Part shown: positions 21,674 to 35,346 of the stretch, piece by piece
Numbering within the stretch: position 1 is the first letter of the stretch
Layout of the letters: every line of letters starts with the position of its first letter
Source: Basidiobolus meristosporus CBS 931.73
Taxonomy: Eukaryota > Basidiobolomycota > Basidiobolomycetes > Basidiobolales > Basidiobolaceae
Assembly (NCBI GenBank): GCA_002104905.1
Contig: MCFE01000012.1
Location: 186,001 to 250,000, forward strand
DNA length: 64,000 nt
Reading direction: 5' to 3'
Program-made: the position numbers and the translations under genes
Notes under the pieces: generated by a model
What the model was told of the DNA's origin: nothing
The model's database searches: none
The model's input: the letters and a program-made list of their open reading frames with translations, nothing else

Positions 21674-23776
21674 GCAAACGTAAACTAACCCTGTGGCATT
21701 GGGTGGATTGAATTCTTGCAACGAGTACCATTCTCCTACAGACCCTGATCAGTATACTGCTTTTCGCTTGGAAGTATTTTTGTTTCATTTGTTAAATTCC
21801 ATTTTCCCGTGTTCCTCGACCTGTTAGCACTTTTGATTCCCCGCCTTGTTCAAATCCTTCATCCAACCCACGCTCCGATCAATCACCCATGCCACATGTC
21901 GTAAAGTTATCCCCCAATCAAATATAAATGCATTCTCCTCGAAATCACGTGATGTGGACCATTTATCTCTATGAACAGTGACCACCTCTGGAGTATTCTT
22001 TGGCCAACCAACCCTATCCATCATTGGTGTACAGGTGGAGAAAGCATTCACCACTGGATGCCCATTAGGCAGACCCTCGACAGACTCCCTGAAAGACTGA
22101 ATGGATTCCAACTGCTGGAACCCCATGGAGTACCCAGACCTGCATATTGAAGTTTGTGCTATACATGGAGTAGAATATGTGCTCAATGAGCCAGTTGAAA
22201 ATCCATGCAAGTAATTAATGAGTTGATGGAGCTTACTAAATACGATTAGCAGGTACGATACTTTTCAGACCATCAGAGTGAGTGGATTTCACTAATGCAG
22301 ACTGCCAGTACTAAATGCCAAGAGTGCCCCTGGTTCAACAATAACGATTGGGAGCCGCAAAAACACTAGCCGCATTGTCCACAACTCGATCCGAAAATCA
22401 ACGTGATATACGAGGAGCTTACTAAATAGATGCTCACATCCTTTCAGTCATCCAGCTTGGCTCCAATACAGATAATGTGGCAGGTTCATAAAACTGACAT
22501 GATTTAAATCATAGAGATCGTAATAGTAGAAAGATGCTGGAGGTTAGTAATATATTACCTATTTAGAAATCCCAATGATGCAGTGTTTTTTCATCCCGTA
22601 CACTCTGCGGCTAAATGCCCGAGGGCCAATCTTGGCCGGCTCAAATGTACCTGAGTCAAAACCCAAGCTCCTAACATTCGCGATAACCCACCAATAGCGA
22701 CGGCCCATAGGCATCTAATGACTCATGTGAAAATTGCCTGGCTGCTAACCGTAGGTTTTGGCGTGGAAAGAGTGTCTTTGAAAGCTATTTGTAAGCCCCT
22801 ATGACGAATTGGGAAACAGTGTCGAAGTTCGGAAACTCTTCTCAACATGGCATGTTTTGTTTGCTATCGCCCATTTCATGAGCCAGTATGGCAAAATCAG
22901 TGCTCGCCTTTGTATTTACTCGTACTACATGCGCACTCACAAAGGCGGCAGCTCTGGTGAACCAAGTCAAGGTGTCCTCCCACCTTCCTTCCCCCCTTCC
23001 CATTTCTACACGCAACTGGGCTTAATCCGATGGTACATTAAATCTCACAGCATGATGCAAGATCTATGTGCTACTGGTAACATTGCCTCATTACTATGCT
23101 AAAGTGATGCGAATCTCTCCTCCAGGTTAAGACAAATGACCATTGCGTTGGTATAATTGTGGCAGTAGGGAGGAAAACACCCACAATAGGCTCAGGCATC
23201 CATTCCTCTCCATAAATATCGATATTCCATTCATCATATGCTCTGCAGTTTTGGGAATTATTAACCGCGCAAAATTGGACGAATCCGATGAATCGGGTTC
23301 AATTCTCCAATCCAAAAGCCTGATCACCCTAATACATTACACTACGTGGTGTCCCAATGCACCAGTCAGCAGATTGCCTGAGAAACTGTTAGGAAATTTG
23401 TTTCAAGCATAATAAGCATGTTTCGATCATATCTATAGTATTTTCACTGCTCTCCGATTGGTGATTAGAAGACGAGACTTGCTGCTTATCTTGCATTCTC
23501 TCCTTGACCGGAATATTGTGATTGTTTTAGCCGTTCGTCGTTGAGGATATGATTGTATGGTCGAAAACCACCTTATTTACTCATTTAGAAATCATGGATG
23601 ACGAAACCCATCGGAAGCTACGAATTGGAGTACGATTCTGATCATCTTTGACTAATGCTGGACAATGTGGTGGACTATAAAATGTCAGGGATTTCCTTCC
23701 TTTGGTTACTCAAAAAGTTTTTTTCATTGGTCCTGGCGGTTTTTCTAATTAGTCTTTAAATTCATATCCTTTAACC
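21674..23776. other. Intergenic; weak ORFs only; promoter of DUF1769 gene
   Basis: A 128-codon minus-strand frame (21824-22210) lacks an ATG at its start and has no recognised motif; I do not call it. A plus-strand frame at 22809-23102 is equally unsupported. Close to the next gene a TATA-like TATAAAA lies at 23676-23682, about 95 bp before the ATG, followed by a T/C-rich tract. Confidence 0.45.
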
Positions 23777-24746
23777 ATGGTTCTAAAAGTAAGCGTTGGT
23801 CCCACTTACGATAACCTTCAGATTATCAAAGTGAATGATGACTTCCACCCTTTCTTAATCGATTCTCCCGAGTTTGTTGGCCGTGTGGCTATCCGCATTA
23901 AGGACTTCGTGGGTATTACACCTGACGGTGGCGAGCCCATAAAAAACAGCGGCTACTTTAGCCATCACAACCGTCGCTTCTCCATGCACGTCGAAGGAAG
24001 GTTTAAGAAACACGTCACTGCAGAAGACGTCTGGTTTGGAACAGATTTCGATAGAAAGGTTGGAACAGATTTGCTACCCATACTTTCGTCTAACCAGCTA
24101 ACCTTTCGCTTTGCAACAGATCCCAATTCCCGATGTTTTCTGGCTGGGTCTAAAGGCCGCCGAATACATCGATCCAGCCATGGAGACCAACAACGACCTT
24201 GAAAAGCCATGGATTTTAAGTCCTTACATTTGTGCTATCAATGCTTTTGCCAGTTGGCCTGCACCTTCTGAGGACCCCAACCCTAACCCGATCGAAGTAA
24301 GCTGCAATTACAGGTTGTTGAACCAGACAGAGGAGCCATGACTAACCCTTTCTCAGGATCCTACATTCGAGAAAACTCTAGGACCTTGGAAGTGGGGAGG
24401 TGAGAACAGACTCGAGGAACACAACTCGATTATCACCGGAGAAGAGATGTCGGTCAGCAAACGTCGTAAATACTTCTTCGACATTAATGTCCGTCGGAAT
24501 TTTGTGTTCGATACAAAGCAAGTATACGCGTTCGATTTCTTTGCTCCCCACATGGACTTCAATACATTCGACGCAAAACTCGGTATCTCCTTCAATGTCG
24601 AGAAGTATATGGAAGGGCATCCCATCCGGTATACATGTCGCTCCAAAGACGGGCAGACCATCTACTTCGTCCTACAGTTCGAGCAAATCCATGACGAGAA
24701 AGAGCACAAGACGAAGTCGACCAAGCGTTATTCGTTCTTTGGGTAA
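23777..24746 (+). CDS. DUF1769 family protein
   Basis: Three exons, 23777-24058, 24120-24296 and 24357-24746, with introns of 61 and 60 nt that both contain CTAAC branch sites, encode 282 aa. The protein matches the fungal DUF1769 family. It starts with a beta-rich segment (VLKVSVGPTYDNLQII), then HVEGRFKKHVTAEDVWFGTDF, which is the family hallmark, then IPIPDVFWLGLKAAEYIDPAME, then a second half with GPWKWGGENRLEE and RRKYFFD. The splices restore this order exactly. Family function is unknown; no signal peptide or transmembrane segment is visible, so a cytosolic protein is likely. A TATA-like box lies about 95 bp upstream. Confidence 0.85.
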
Positions 24747-27700
24747 TCCTATTTCCCCAGTTACCCTAGGACACAATGCTATGTTAATATGGAGGAGCCA
24801 TACATGATTTACCCTGGCTCCTGTACCATTCGTAGTTATTCTGTACATGAATCAACCTTGTTCAATTCCTTTCACTGTTTGCACACCGTAGATTGTTACT
24901 AATGACGAAAGTCGAATTAACGACCGGTTTATTGTATTGTTTTGTCTTGAACCTTTAACTGTAATGTTAGAATTCGATCAAGTAAAATTTGAACCCAAGA
25001 TGCCGTAATCCGTTTTCACAATGGTTATAAATGTAGAATAACAGATTTGTGGGGGGAGTGTAACCCTGGCAAACCGTGAGGAAGTAGCATTTCAGGGTGG
25101 TGATGAGCGGACTGCCTCTCTACAATCAATTGGCTCAAAAATGCTAGTTACACCAGCTATGTGGCTAGCTCATGACGTACAATGGGGGAGATCATTGGAT
25201 GGCTCATCACCAATTAGCTAGTAACTCGCGAAGAATCTAATATCGTGACTGCTAGTGACTATGACGCATCTCGTTGAGCATGAAATCATCCCTCCTAATC
25301 ACACGATCTAATGCGTCCGTAACTGTTGCGATGCAATCAATTTAGATCTTATGAGATTCTTGAACGGGCAGCGAATGGTATGCAAAGTTACACTCGAATC
25401 CAAAATTTGGGTTGAAAGACCAATCCGAGCTATACGTTATGCATAATTTTGTATCCCAACAGCTTTCCACAGAGCAAAGCGGTCAAAGATCATAGCTCAA
25501 ATACAGTGTGTTATGTAATATAGTCGTATAAGATTTCTCATGTAGCCTGGTGTAGATCTTGTATCCACTTCTCAAACGGCATCCGAATTGTCTTTTAGAA
25601 ACCAAGTAATACCCACTAAGTTAGCCCACTAGAGCTGGTGCCACCCCTATTTTAATTAGTACTTTTGTCGGTTTAGTGGAAAGCCATTTACTCGTGATCG
25701 GCAGAAGCCATGAGGTTCGGCCCATTTCTCATCACTATCGTAGTAGTGTACAGGTTTCCATCCGCCAATAATGGGCGAGGATGCTATCGCATATCCCGTT
25801 GAACTAAGCTCCTACGCCCAATAAATTACCGAAGTAGCTCTTTGCCAGAAGGCGCTAATGTTTCCAAGTGAGCGGAGGAATCTCATGCCAGTTACCATCT
25901 ATTTGCGCATGATCACCTAACCCCATTGGCCCCTCTATCTGATAGGCCCGTGTTGGCGATCAGGTGTGTCGCTGAGCTCATGCTGTCATCGTTTCCAAAA
26001 GAAACATTGAAGAGCCTGCCCTTCAAGCCCACTAAACTGTAATTGGGACTAGGTACCTGGCGTTTTTTCCAACACGATCGTCAGAGTGTATGATAAGCAC
26101 TTTGTGACTAGTGGCAGTATGGCTTTTGGTCCAGCATCACTCTACACGCAGTAAGTTATACTTTGCAACGGTTGTAGGAGTTCAGCTCGACCAAAAACCA
26201 CTGACTAACCGCATTGAAAACAATGGGCGTATGGGTGTGGTGGGTGGTCTCTTGAGGCGTGACTATAATCCTGACAATATATGATCACACGTGCAACATC
26301 CTGCGGATCAATGTTTCTCAATGGCTTGAAATCGTGTATGACGCTACGTTTTATCCCTCAAAGCAAACCTGGTACCTGATTTATTTGTATAGATCGATAT
26401 ACACTTGGATTTGACTATCTGGCAGGATATTTGTTGATGTCTATTGTAAATAACCAGTATTGTGACATCACCCGTAAGCTATTTCCTTAAATCTACTTTC
26501 AACCCTCAATGATGGAATTGGTCCTGAGAGCTTACAAGTCACACTTTATTGCAGACAGCCAGAGATAGCGATAAATATTGACGAGATGCAAGTATCTCTA
26601 AGTAATAATCTGGCAAATGCAATAAAGATTTGAAAGCGGCCTTATCAGAAATCTCAAAATTGGATTTTTCAAGGGCTGACTGTTTTCACGCCATATCAAT
26701 ATAGTTTTGTGATGGTATTCCTCTCCATATACTTGCTGCAAGATTATTGGAAGTATTGGATGCAATATAGTGAACCGGATGAATTGCATGATTATTGACT
26801 TCAAGCAACGGATATATACCTTCAGGAGTACTTGATAGAATTAATGACAAGCATATGGTATTTGAGCAATTTTGAGAATCACAATAACTTCCAAGACTTG
26901 CCTGCCTCCAAGAATTACCTCATGGTATATAAACTAGATTGTAAGTGAGTAGTTCATGATATGGCAGCAAGCTAGATTGAGACTTGACATATGTATGTAT
27001 AAGATAGTGGAGAAATTCAGTAATCTCTGTAATAAACATATTTCGTATTACCCATAGCTTCTCAGACACGTGACTCGAAGGGATTGATGGGGTTGAGCTC
27101 ACTATTGAAATAATCTCAAAGAAATTGCTATATTACAATCAAGCTTGAGGACTATCTAACATGCCTAGATACTCCATTAACTTGGCAACTTAGGTCATAG
27201 CTCATGAGTTTTATTACTCTTTGCTCAAATTCTCTGTCGGAACTTAAAAGTTTTTTACCACTGTCATGTATTTGGAGCATCAGTGCTCTTTAAGATATCT
27301 ACAGGCTCAACCCCTTATACATATATTTTGGTGCTGCTCTAAACATGTTGTGCATATGCTTTTGCCAAGATCAGGGAAAAAAATTAATACTATTACTACA
27401 TTCAATATGTCCTTAATTTAGAACCACTTAATCTGCTTGTTCACCTAATGGCCTTCAATATATCTAGGATAGTTCAGTGCATACCTAAAATGATGGAGTT
27501 AAGTATTCACTAAACTCTCCAGGTCATAGAATTGAAGAATATCCCTATTTGATTTCTCTGATGGGCATGAAGCTGTGAGCGAAGTACTCACTGGTATTTT
27601 CAAAGATGGATCAGCAAGATCATTACCCTCACCATAAGCTTTTGATGAAGAACATTAAAATACCTCAAGAATTCTGCAGAGATTTGATGTTGATTAAACT

Positions 27701-27883
27701 TACAGCTGTTTTACGGTGAGTGTATTGGATTACATATATATTTGCCTATGACTCTACTTGCAAGATATTTGCTAATTCTTTGAAATGGTCCTGAAAATTG
27801 CCAGAGTTCTCTAACTGGTGCAAAAGTCCCTAAGCTTTGTGCGCATAGGGAGAACATTCGCAACTTAAGTTTGCTTTTGTAGC

Positions 27884-28309
27884 TCAAGTTCTCCCAAAGG
27901 CAAAACTACTATAGTTGAGTTCTATAAGACACTTGGTTAGTATAATACAGTTTATATCGATCTCCAAATCACTCCAAAATCTTGCAAAAGTGGGCTCAGT
28001 CCGGCATATTGTGAAACATCTCGAATATTTCCATAATCCAGCATGGAGGTATACTATCTGCATAAATAGAATCAGTTGGATCACAGATACATAAACGAGC
28101 ACATACTTGGATTGAGCTGTGATGGAACAAATTTGGATACTGAAGACTGTAGGGATCAACAGCCAATTAACATGAATAGAAAATACATGACCATAGTAGC
28201 TGTCTAAATACCACAGAAGAATTGGAGGATCTGTCACTCTACACAATACAACGCCTGGAGTCAAGGCCGATTTATGCAGATACATTGGTGACCATATGGC
28301 CCACTCCAT
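27884..28309 (-). CDS. Possible multi-pass membrane protein fragment
   Basis: An ATG-initiated 141-codon frame with three to four hydrophobic segments, including a clear one around LVYVSVIQLILFMQIVYL and another around WLLIPTVFSIQICSI. No family was recognised. It is isolated in a gene-poor stretch, and AT-rich chance ORFs often look hydrophobic, so it may not be a gene. Confidence 0.22.
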   Translation of the reverse strand: MEWAIWSPMYLHKSALTPGVVLCRVTDPPILLWYLDSYYGHVFSIHVNWLLIPTVFSIQICSITAQSKYVLVYVSVIQLILFMQIVYLHAGLWKYSRCFTICRTEPTFARFWSDLEIDINCIILTKCLIELNYSSFAFGRT

Positions 28310-28324
28310 TACGTGTCATCGATT

Positions 28325-28360
28325 AGATAAATCTGCGAGATCAGATAAATCTGCGAGATC
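28325..28360. repeat. 18-bp perfect tandem duplication
   Basis: Two adjacent perfect copies of AGATAAATCTGCGAGATC. Confidence 0.9.
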
Positions 28361-30940
28361 GAGAGGGTTTCTAATTAAGAAATGTTCGAACCCAACCAAG
28401 ATCTTGATCCTGGCATATGGAGCTAATTGATATTGCAACAGCAATGGTCGGACTAGCTACAGACGCAAGTGATGTCAGTGGTGTTTGCTTGGCAATTGGA
28501 AGTTTGGCTCGAACAAAAAAGGTTTTTAAAAAAATATTTTGCCCAACAGATGTTAGAAATTATTTGAATTTCATACTGATATTGATAGAAGCTATAATGT
28601 GAGGAAACGATATCAACGAATGGAAAACTTCCCTATTTATAGTTTGTCCGTTGCAAACAGGACACGACAGATGTGAGATCGGAACCATTATTTCACAACT
28701 TTTGCATCACCCAGCCTTATATAACTCATATCGACCATGCTAAAAATAGATGAACTAGGATCGTACGTTTAGGAAAGGAATATCACATGAGTGTTCCACT
28801 AGGTTTTAGGGCTAGTGAACAAAACAGCTGAAGGGCAAAGGGCAAGTATCCTGGTAGTAAAGCCCCTATGCATAACTAAGGGCACCAAGCAACATCATAT
28901 TCATTATGGCAGGCGGGGAACCACTGTTCTAAAGCACCAACAAATGTATGAACTAATGAATCCAGTCGTACATACTATGCAACAATAAAATAGCCCACCC
29001 AAGCCTACCTCGGTTGGCAAATCTTTCAGACCAAATTGTAGACTTCAGGCCTTCGTACCTTTTAAGTAAGTGCCGGCGATTCTACACAAAGTGTTACCCT
29101 TGTCTACCTGATGATTTTTAAAATGAGACAGATAGGGGTACATGCTTGGCTGGATTGTAAAAACATAGGCCCGCCGTACCAGAGGCTAACCACTCCACTG
29201 AACGTAACGTTCCCGTTTCATCGCATCCCCAGTTTGCACGGTAGACGCATCCTGTCTAGCTGGCCGAACGTCTACATGCTACTACCAATGCACCTAACAT
29301 ATCAATGGTTGGAGATTTCCTTTCAAGGAAAATAGGCTATGACAACACCAAATATAGGAGATCAATGGCTAGGGGCGTGCCATTTCAACATACGGTTTTA
29401 GTTCCACTCATTCAACGGAGGCCACACGTTCAAGCACAACGCTCTGCTGGCCACAAAAATATAGAGCATTTCGATGGTCCTTTAGGTCATATTCCAGGTT
29501 GAATGCAGTAAATGCCATCAATCGGTTTGCTCACTGTGGGATAGCCATACAAGTAAGGTCTAACGCCGATCTAATTTCCATGAGCCATTGTGGACAGGCA
29601 CCCCCATGCTGACATGGAGGGCCGAATAGCCTTGCTGGTGTCTACTCATCTCAGCACTATTGATCTTGAATCCGACGGAGGTTTCGATACTGCACTGGTT
29701 TGCTAGAGGATCCAGATCAACACGCATCATCAGAATCTGAAAAGCCCTCAAATGAGAACCGCTTGAGTTTGGAAATAATATCATTTGATTCTGTATAGGT
29801 CCGGTTTGCATCATAGTGTAACAAATAAATGGTCGCGCGCCACTATCTCGTATCACCAAAGAGCTGTGCGACCTCAAAGGGCCCATGATTGGCGTCTAAA
29901 AATACCCCTCTTATTGCCCCGATGTCCTAAACTTGGACCTGATGAAGAATCACTAATTGGTAGTGCTCCTATTGTTGGAACTAATCATTTTGAGGTTTAA
30001 CCTTACAACTCATTATAGAATTCATTAAACAGGACCAATTGCCGTACTATCAGTGACGTGAGTATCGAGGCTAAATGAGATTTTGTTGCGTAACATTGGG
30101 ATATGTGCTGGATATGAGCGACGTTGGAGAAAAGGAATTCCCGGTTGATCAGGGTGAAATGTTTTCCCTGTCCAAAAGCAGGCGATTAGGTTTAATTTGG
30201 CTTGGTGATACTACTGCACCATGCTGCTGCTGGTTCTGGTCAGTTCAACAGTGTGGTAACTCCCAAAGTTCCTATTCTCTGGCTTGAGAGTCCATGTCGC
30301 TGGACATGCTGTTGGGGATCCCGCCTCCGAATACATTGATGGTCTCAGCTTCTCTGTATGTAGTGTCTCAACTTGTAGTGGACTTGGATCTTTACCTGTT
30401 CGTGATATAACCGAGGCATCGGGACTTCCTATTACGGAGGTGGGGCTCGCACTTGGTAGCCTCTCAGGATGTATTCGCCAAACAGGCCTAGAACAGCGGT
30501 GTTATGACTGGTTTGATGAGTAAAAGGCCAGTCAGTCCTTCCACCTCCATGCTCACATTCAACCCTTACAAATAATCCAATAATGGCAGAAAAGGGATGA
30601 TACATGACGATGTTTAATGAAATATCATCACGCCAATAATTGATATTAAAATGGGTTCAGCCTTAAAAGGAAAAAGTATCACAGGTGTTTATGGGTTTTC
30701 AATGGACTACATTCGCTCCACTCACGTACCAACATAAATTCATTAACAAAAAATTCCTCACTCAACATTATAGCAGTAATACAAAAACAGTGTCCCGTCC
30801 ACTGAAGTCCCGATCTGAATGGTTCGAATTTGGCAATTCCAACATTGAGGCGAACTACATAAAGGCCTAGTTGCCGAACATCAACCACCAAGCTCACTTT
30901 CCTTTCCATTTCTTCCGCTTCTTATTACTATTTGATAGGT

Positions 30941-32199
30941 ATGTTCTCCAAAGTTACACTGGCTGTAAGCTGCGCCTTGGTCGCCTCCACTGTTGCTCAG
31001 GAGTGCGTTCCCTATGCTTCACCTTATAACTTCCAGACTGGATACCCCACCGTTTGGAAGAAAGCAGATCAGACAACCTTCAGTACTCCCGAGTTTCAAT
31101 CGGTGTACAACTCCATTGACTGGACTAAGGTTCCCAACATCCAGCCCAAGAAGATGGACGCTTCAGGCGCTTTCATCTCCTCTGACTATCCCGCCAGTGA
31201 TCCTGACTGTTGGTGGACTTACAAAAACTGTGTAACCCCCAAGGCTCCCAATATCCAGCCTGATATTGCCAGCTGCCCTGAACCTGAAACTTGGGGCCTG
31301 ACTTATGACGATGGGCCTAACTGCACACACACCCAATTCTACGACTTCTTGAAGGCCAATAACCAGAAGGCAACTATGTTCTTCATCGGATCCAATGTTG
31401 CTGACTGGCCCAAGGAAGCCCAACGCGGTTTGACCGACGGTCACCACATCTGTGTTCACACATGGTCACACCCATATATGACCACCTTGACAAATCAGGA
31501 AGTTGTAGCCGAGCTCTACTATACCACTAAAGCCATCAAGACTGTAGTCGGTATTACCCCCACCTGCTGGCGTCCTGTAAGTTATTTTTGGACTGATTCA
31601 CACTGACCATTGACTAAATCTATATGCCCTGGCCATTTTAGCCTTACGGTGATGTTGATGACCGAGTTCGTGCTATCGCCCAACAACTCAAATTGACCAA
31701 CATTATCTGGAACCTTGACTCTGATGACTGGCAAATGGCTCCAGCTGGAAATCTCCCTCCCTCCGCTATTGATCAATTGTTCGAAGGCTTCGTTAACATG
31801 GGCAAGAACGGAACCTTTGCCAGATCGGGCGCTATTACTTTGGAGCACGAGCTGAACAATGGTACCATGAGCATGGCTGAGAAATGGTATCCCCAAATCA
31901 AGCAGGCCTTCAAGCATGTTGTTCCAGTTGCTAGTTGTATGAACATCACCACTCCCTACCTCGAGACCAACTACACCTATCCCGACTTTGCTCAATACAT
32001 TGCTGGGGATACCAACGGCAACACCAGCAGCAACACTAGCAGCACCGCCCAGAGCTCTGCTCAGCATGCCCAATCCTCCACTACCAGTGCCTCGGCTAGC
32101 AATGTCTCGGAAGCTAGCACCAAATCTGCCGCCGTCGACAACGTAGCTCACATCAGCTTGGCCCTGTTCGCCTTGATCCCTGCTGCCCTATTATTGTAG
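30941..32199 (+). CDS. Chitin deacetylase, secreted and probably GPI-anchored
   Basis: Two exons, 30941-31576 and 31642-32199 (65-nt intron with branch CTAAAT and acceptor TTTTAG), encode 397 aa. The protein has a signal peptide (about residues 1-19, MFSKVTLAVSCALVASTVA) and a NodB polysaccharide-deacetylase domain. The metal-site motif 1 TYDDGP is at 121-126 (D123, D124), motif 2 HTWSH is at 173-177, and motif 3 CWRPPYGDVDDR spans the splice junction. A Ser/Thr/Asn-rich linker follows, then a C-terminal hydrophobic tail (HISLALFALIPAALLL), the pattern of a GPI-anchoring signal. The enzyme would remove N-acetyl groups from chitin in the cell wall to make chitosan. The ATG at 30941 is chosen because the signal peptide begins there. 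Confidence 0.92.
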
Positions 32200-35029
32200 T
32201 AGTACCCCACTATTCGAATCCACTCATAATTTTTCATTGCCTACAAGGATTTTGACCATACCTCATCTAAATCTGATGAAAATTAACGCTTAAATTATTT
32301 ATCCCAGAGGAAAGTGATATCTTACCCCTTTTTTGACCTTGTCATCCATCCTTCGCCCACCTCCAACATCGGAGGCAACATTTATTATAGCCTCTGATCC
32401 CATCGAAGAATAAATTAATGTCTACGTTTACATCTTGGACCTTACATTCCCTTAATTCCCGTGGACATCAATGCGACCCTTTGGGTATGAGCCAAGCATC
32501 CCAAGACCCAGAGCATATGCGCCGATGCCACCGCTGCGTGTGCACTTATTAAATGGCGACATGAGCGAATGGCACAAAGCGGACGCCTTCAGGTGCGTGC
32601 TGCTATTTTTGGCGAGAGAGCACCTGGATCATTTTTGACCCCTCACCTTAATTTCAACTTTGCCGAATCGTCAGCGATTTAATCTATTTCCAATGTTTCT
32701 TATAGTGCATCTATTCAATGCATATAGCCCCCACCTGTCTATATATAGATATGTAAGTGATCAGCAATATGGATTAAACCAGACTCATACGTTGATTATT
32801 GATGGACTCATCTCAAACATAATGGATATTTAGAGGGAGATGATCGCGCTGCATCCTAAGCTAACTGGAGGGCGGTGGGCTGCCAATCTTAGATGGGCTC
32901 CAGTAACATAAGGAAGCTGGTTGGGGGCTCCAACCATAGGCTCAGTCATACAGATGATGCTAACAAAGCGCCGTTGTCACGATAGAGTGGGTTTCTCATC
33001 ACTGGCATCCCACGCATATCCGAAATGGACAAGCTTGATTCAGTTAAGTGTGGCCTCCTTCACCATTCGGACCTCGTGTATCACCGACGGATATATGACT
33101 ATTGATTAGGTAATCCACTCTTAATGAATTCTAGTAATCATGAGAACAACAAGGAATCGAATTTGGACCACTGCACCTCCTTTGGAGAGGCGCCCAGTCC
33201 TATCCTCGAGGATTTGTCGATACCGAGATAACTGACGAAGTGCGTATACAAGGGCTAAGAGCTGATTATCAAATACACTGCGGCATTCCAAAAGTGATCC
33301 GATTATACGATTCGTATTCTTACCTTAAACTTTAAGGGTGTTAGTCATCCGTGGTTCTAAATCTAAAAAATGTAGGCAATCGAACAACAAAGTCGGTTTA
33401 GTGTGTAGGGCCCATGAAGCAAGGCTTGCTTGGCGGAGTCACATTCTGTTACTCTTTGGTTCAATTTGGCATGCAGGTGATCATGAGATGTGTAACAGTA
33501 TGGGCCAGCTCTCTAAGGCACAATTTTGGATTCAACGAATAGCGGCGAGAGTAACGGCCGGCCCTGCATTATTGCGTGCCTCCATATAGCCTGCAATCGG
33601 ACGCCTATATGTTCATAATCCTTGTCGCTCTAAAGAAATCGGTATGCCATCTAGTAGTAATGCAGTTGTGTTCACAGAAAGGCCTTCCAGACTCTATGCG
33701 GGTCTATCATGGAGCAGTATTTCATCACTATTGTGCCATGTGAAACTTCACCACTTAAATAGCCTAGATAACAAACTCGATTTTGATTCCCTTACTGTGC
33801 TAGGCGAAGCTAATTCAGTTCCGTAAGTGTATTCTATATATACTTCGCTCCTACCCTTATTGCCTTTGGCTGGAGATTTTCTAAGATATAATTCTGTACT
33901 TTTCTATGATCAACTTTTGAAGGAACGTAGACTAGCATCGCTAAGATTTTTAAGGGAAAACCTGATCATTACTTGTGCTCTATATGATCGGCCAATTTCT
34001 TCGAAACTAGATCGTAGCCCCGTGATAGTCAAAAGTGATGATTCTCAGAAATAGAATTAAAGTAGTAAACCTGGCGTGCTCAGAAGACAGCGATATTTTT
34101 GGTAAAACTTTGCGAAACTAAATGTAAGGATATGTTGTGGAAGATGATGGAGAGATGAGGATGATGCTTATGGTCGATAATCATGACATGAAGGATTGGT
34201 GGGGATGGTGTTCATATACGATTCCTAGTAGCCCCAGCCATATACATCAGTTGACTAGTAGTCACGCAAGCAAACCATTGTTTTTCGGGGTAGGAAAAGA
34301 GTTGGATGCAGGTACGGACCAACAAAAAAAGCCCAATCATTTTTCTTACAGACAGTTGCTCCTTAAGTTGGTGAGTGGATATGGTTTACAAAGTGACCAA
34401 TGGGCTTGAGAGCTTGCACGAACTAAGTAGAATTTGTACTTGGCCTAGGCTAAAGGCTAACAATGTTGCAAGACTCTAGGGAGTATTGGAAGTGATTTGG
34501 AGGACTTGAAGAAATGCATGATATCAACTTATTGAGTTCAAATAAATAATTGATACTACTAGAAGAACTTTGTAAAGCTAATGATAGAGATGTTTCGAAA
34601 AAGGTCCTAAGAAGTGGTGTGGAGGGTTTGGGAGCTTTTGAACGAGTTTGAAAGATCTGGATAACTTCCAGGCCTTCACCAATTATAAGAATTAACTGAT
34701 ATCCTACGTGCCAAATCCCAAGAAAGATAACTCATGATTTATCAAAAAGCTAAATAGAATCTGGTGAAAAATGAATGGTTTAGGCGGCAGATAAATCTCT
34801 ATAACTAACAATGCTTCCAGCAACCACTATTAGAAGTTTCTGATGGATATCATGAGAATACCATATGAATACTAGCCGAAATCCTACTTGAACTCATCAA
34901 GTACAAGACTCCGCCAAGTAGGAGCTTCATGAGTATTGCGTTGTTAGAGTTATGGATACATTGAAAGTGAATGTGAGAACAAGTAGATCATGTGGTTTCA
35001 CTTTAGAATTTAATGAATGTAAAAGTCCC
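32200..35029. other. Intergenic, no supported gene
   Basis: Only short frames are visible (for example 33338-33589 and 34137-34409, plus strand), without recognised motifs. A T/C-rich terminator-like 3' flank follows the chitin deacetylase gene. No repeats from the left end are seen until the MITE at about 35030. Confidence 0.45.
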
Positions 35030-35346
35030 CTAAGAAAAAAAATCAAGAAATGGTCAGCAGAATACCATCATAATATCAGCTGAGTTCCAAGTTTCTCAAA
35101 ACTGACAACTCTCGGTATCTCAGTTACTAGCTGTTGGGCAGACAAGCAGACATATTTTCCAGGAGGAGACTAAGCCAAGTAGCATCCATACCAAATTCGG
35201 TAATCAGCTGCTCACTACTTTCACCAAAAATTGCTACTAAAAATTTGAAGGAAAAACACCAGCTGAATACCAGCAAAATACCATTAGAATACCAGCTGAG
35301 TACCAGCTGAAAAGCAGATAAATTCCAAGTTTGAGATTTTTCATAT
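35030..35346 (+). mobile_element. MITE-like element (family C), isolated copy
   Basis: Starts CCCCTAAGAAAAAAAATC and ends GAGATTTTTCATATGGG, an imperfect terminal inverted repeat. It is the reverse complement of the element at 10283-10565 and contains the repeated CAGCTGA(A/G)TACCAGC motif plus GTAATCAGCTGCTCACTACTTTCACC shared with 13490-13705. It is about 315 bp long with no coding capacity. It shows that the left-end repeat family also inserts into the genic part of the window. Confidence 0.75.

Larger units (their letters stand above)
24747..30940. other. Long gene-poor stretch
   Basis: About 6 kb without a convincing gene. A plus-strand 61-codon ORF at 28417-28602 and several 60-108-codon ORFs at 29.1-30.5 kb show no recognised motifs and no joinable exons that I could find. 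One possible membrane ORF (27884-28309, minus) is listed separately. A perfect two-copy 18-bp tandem repeat lies at 28325-28360. No transposon from the left end is recognisable here. Confidence 0.45.

Noticed and set aside
21824-22210. 128-codon minus-strand ORF
   Set aside because: It has no ATG at the frame start, no recognised motif and no joinable exons.
28417-28743. Two-exon small gene starting MELIDIATAMVGLATD
   Set aside because: The only available 44-nt intron leads to a stop after a few codons; no family similarity.
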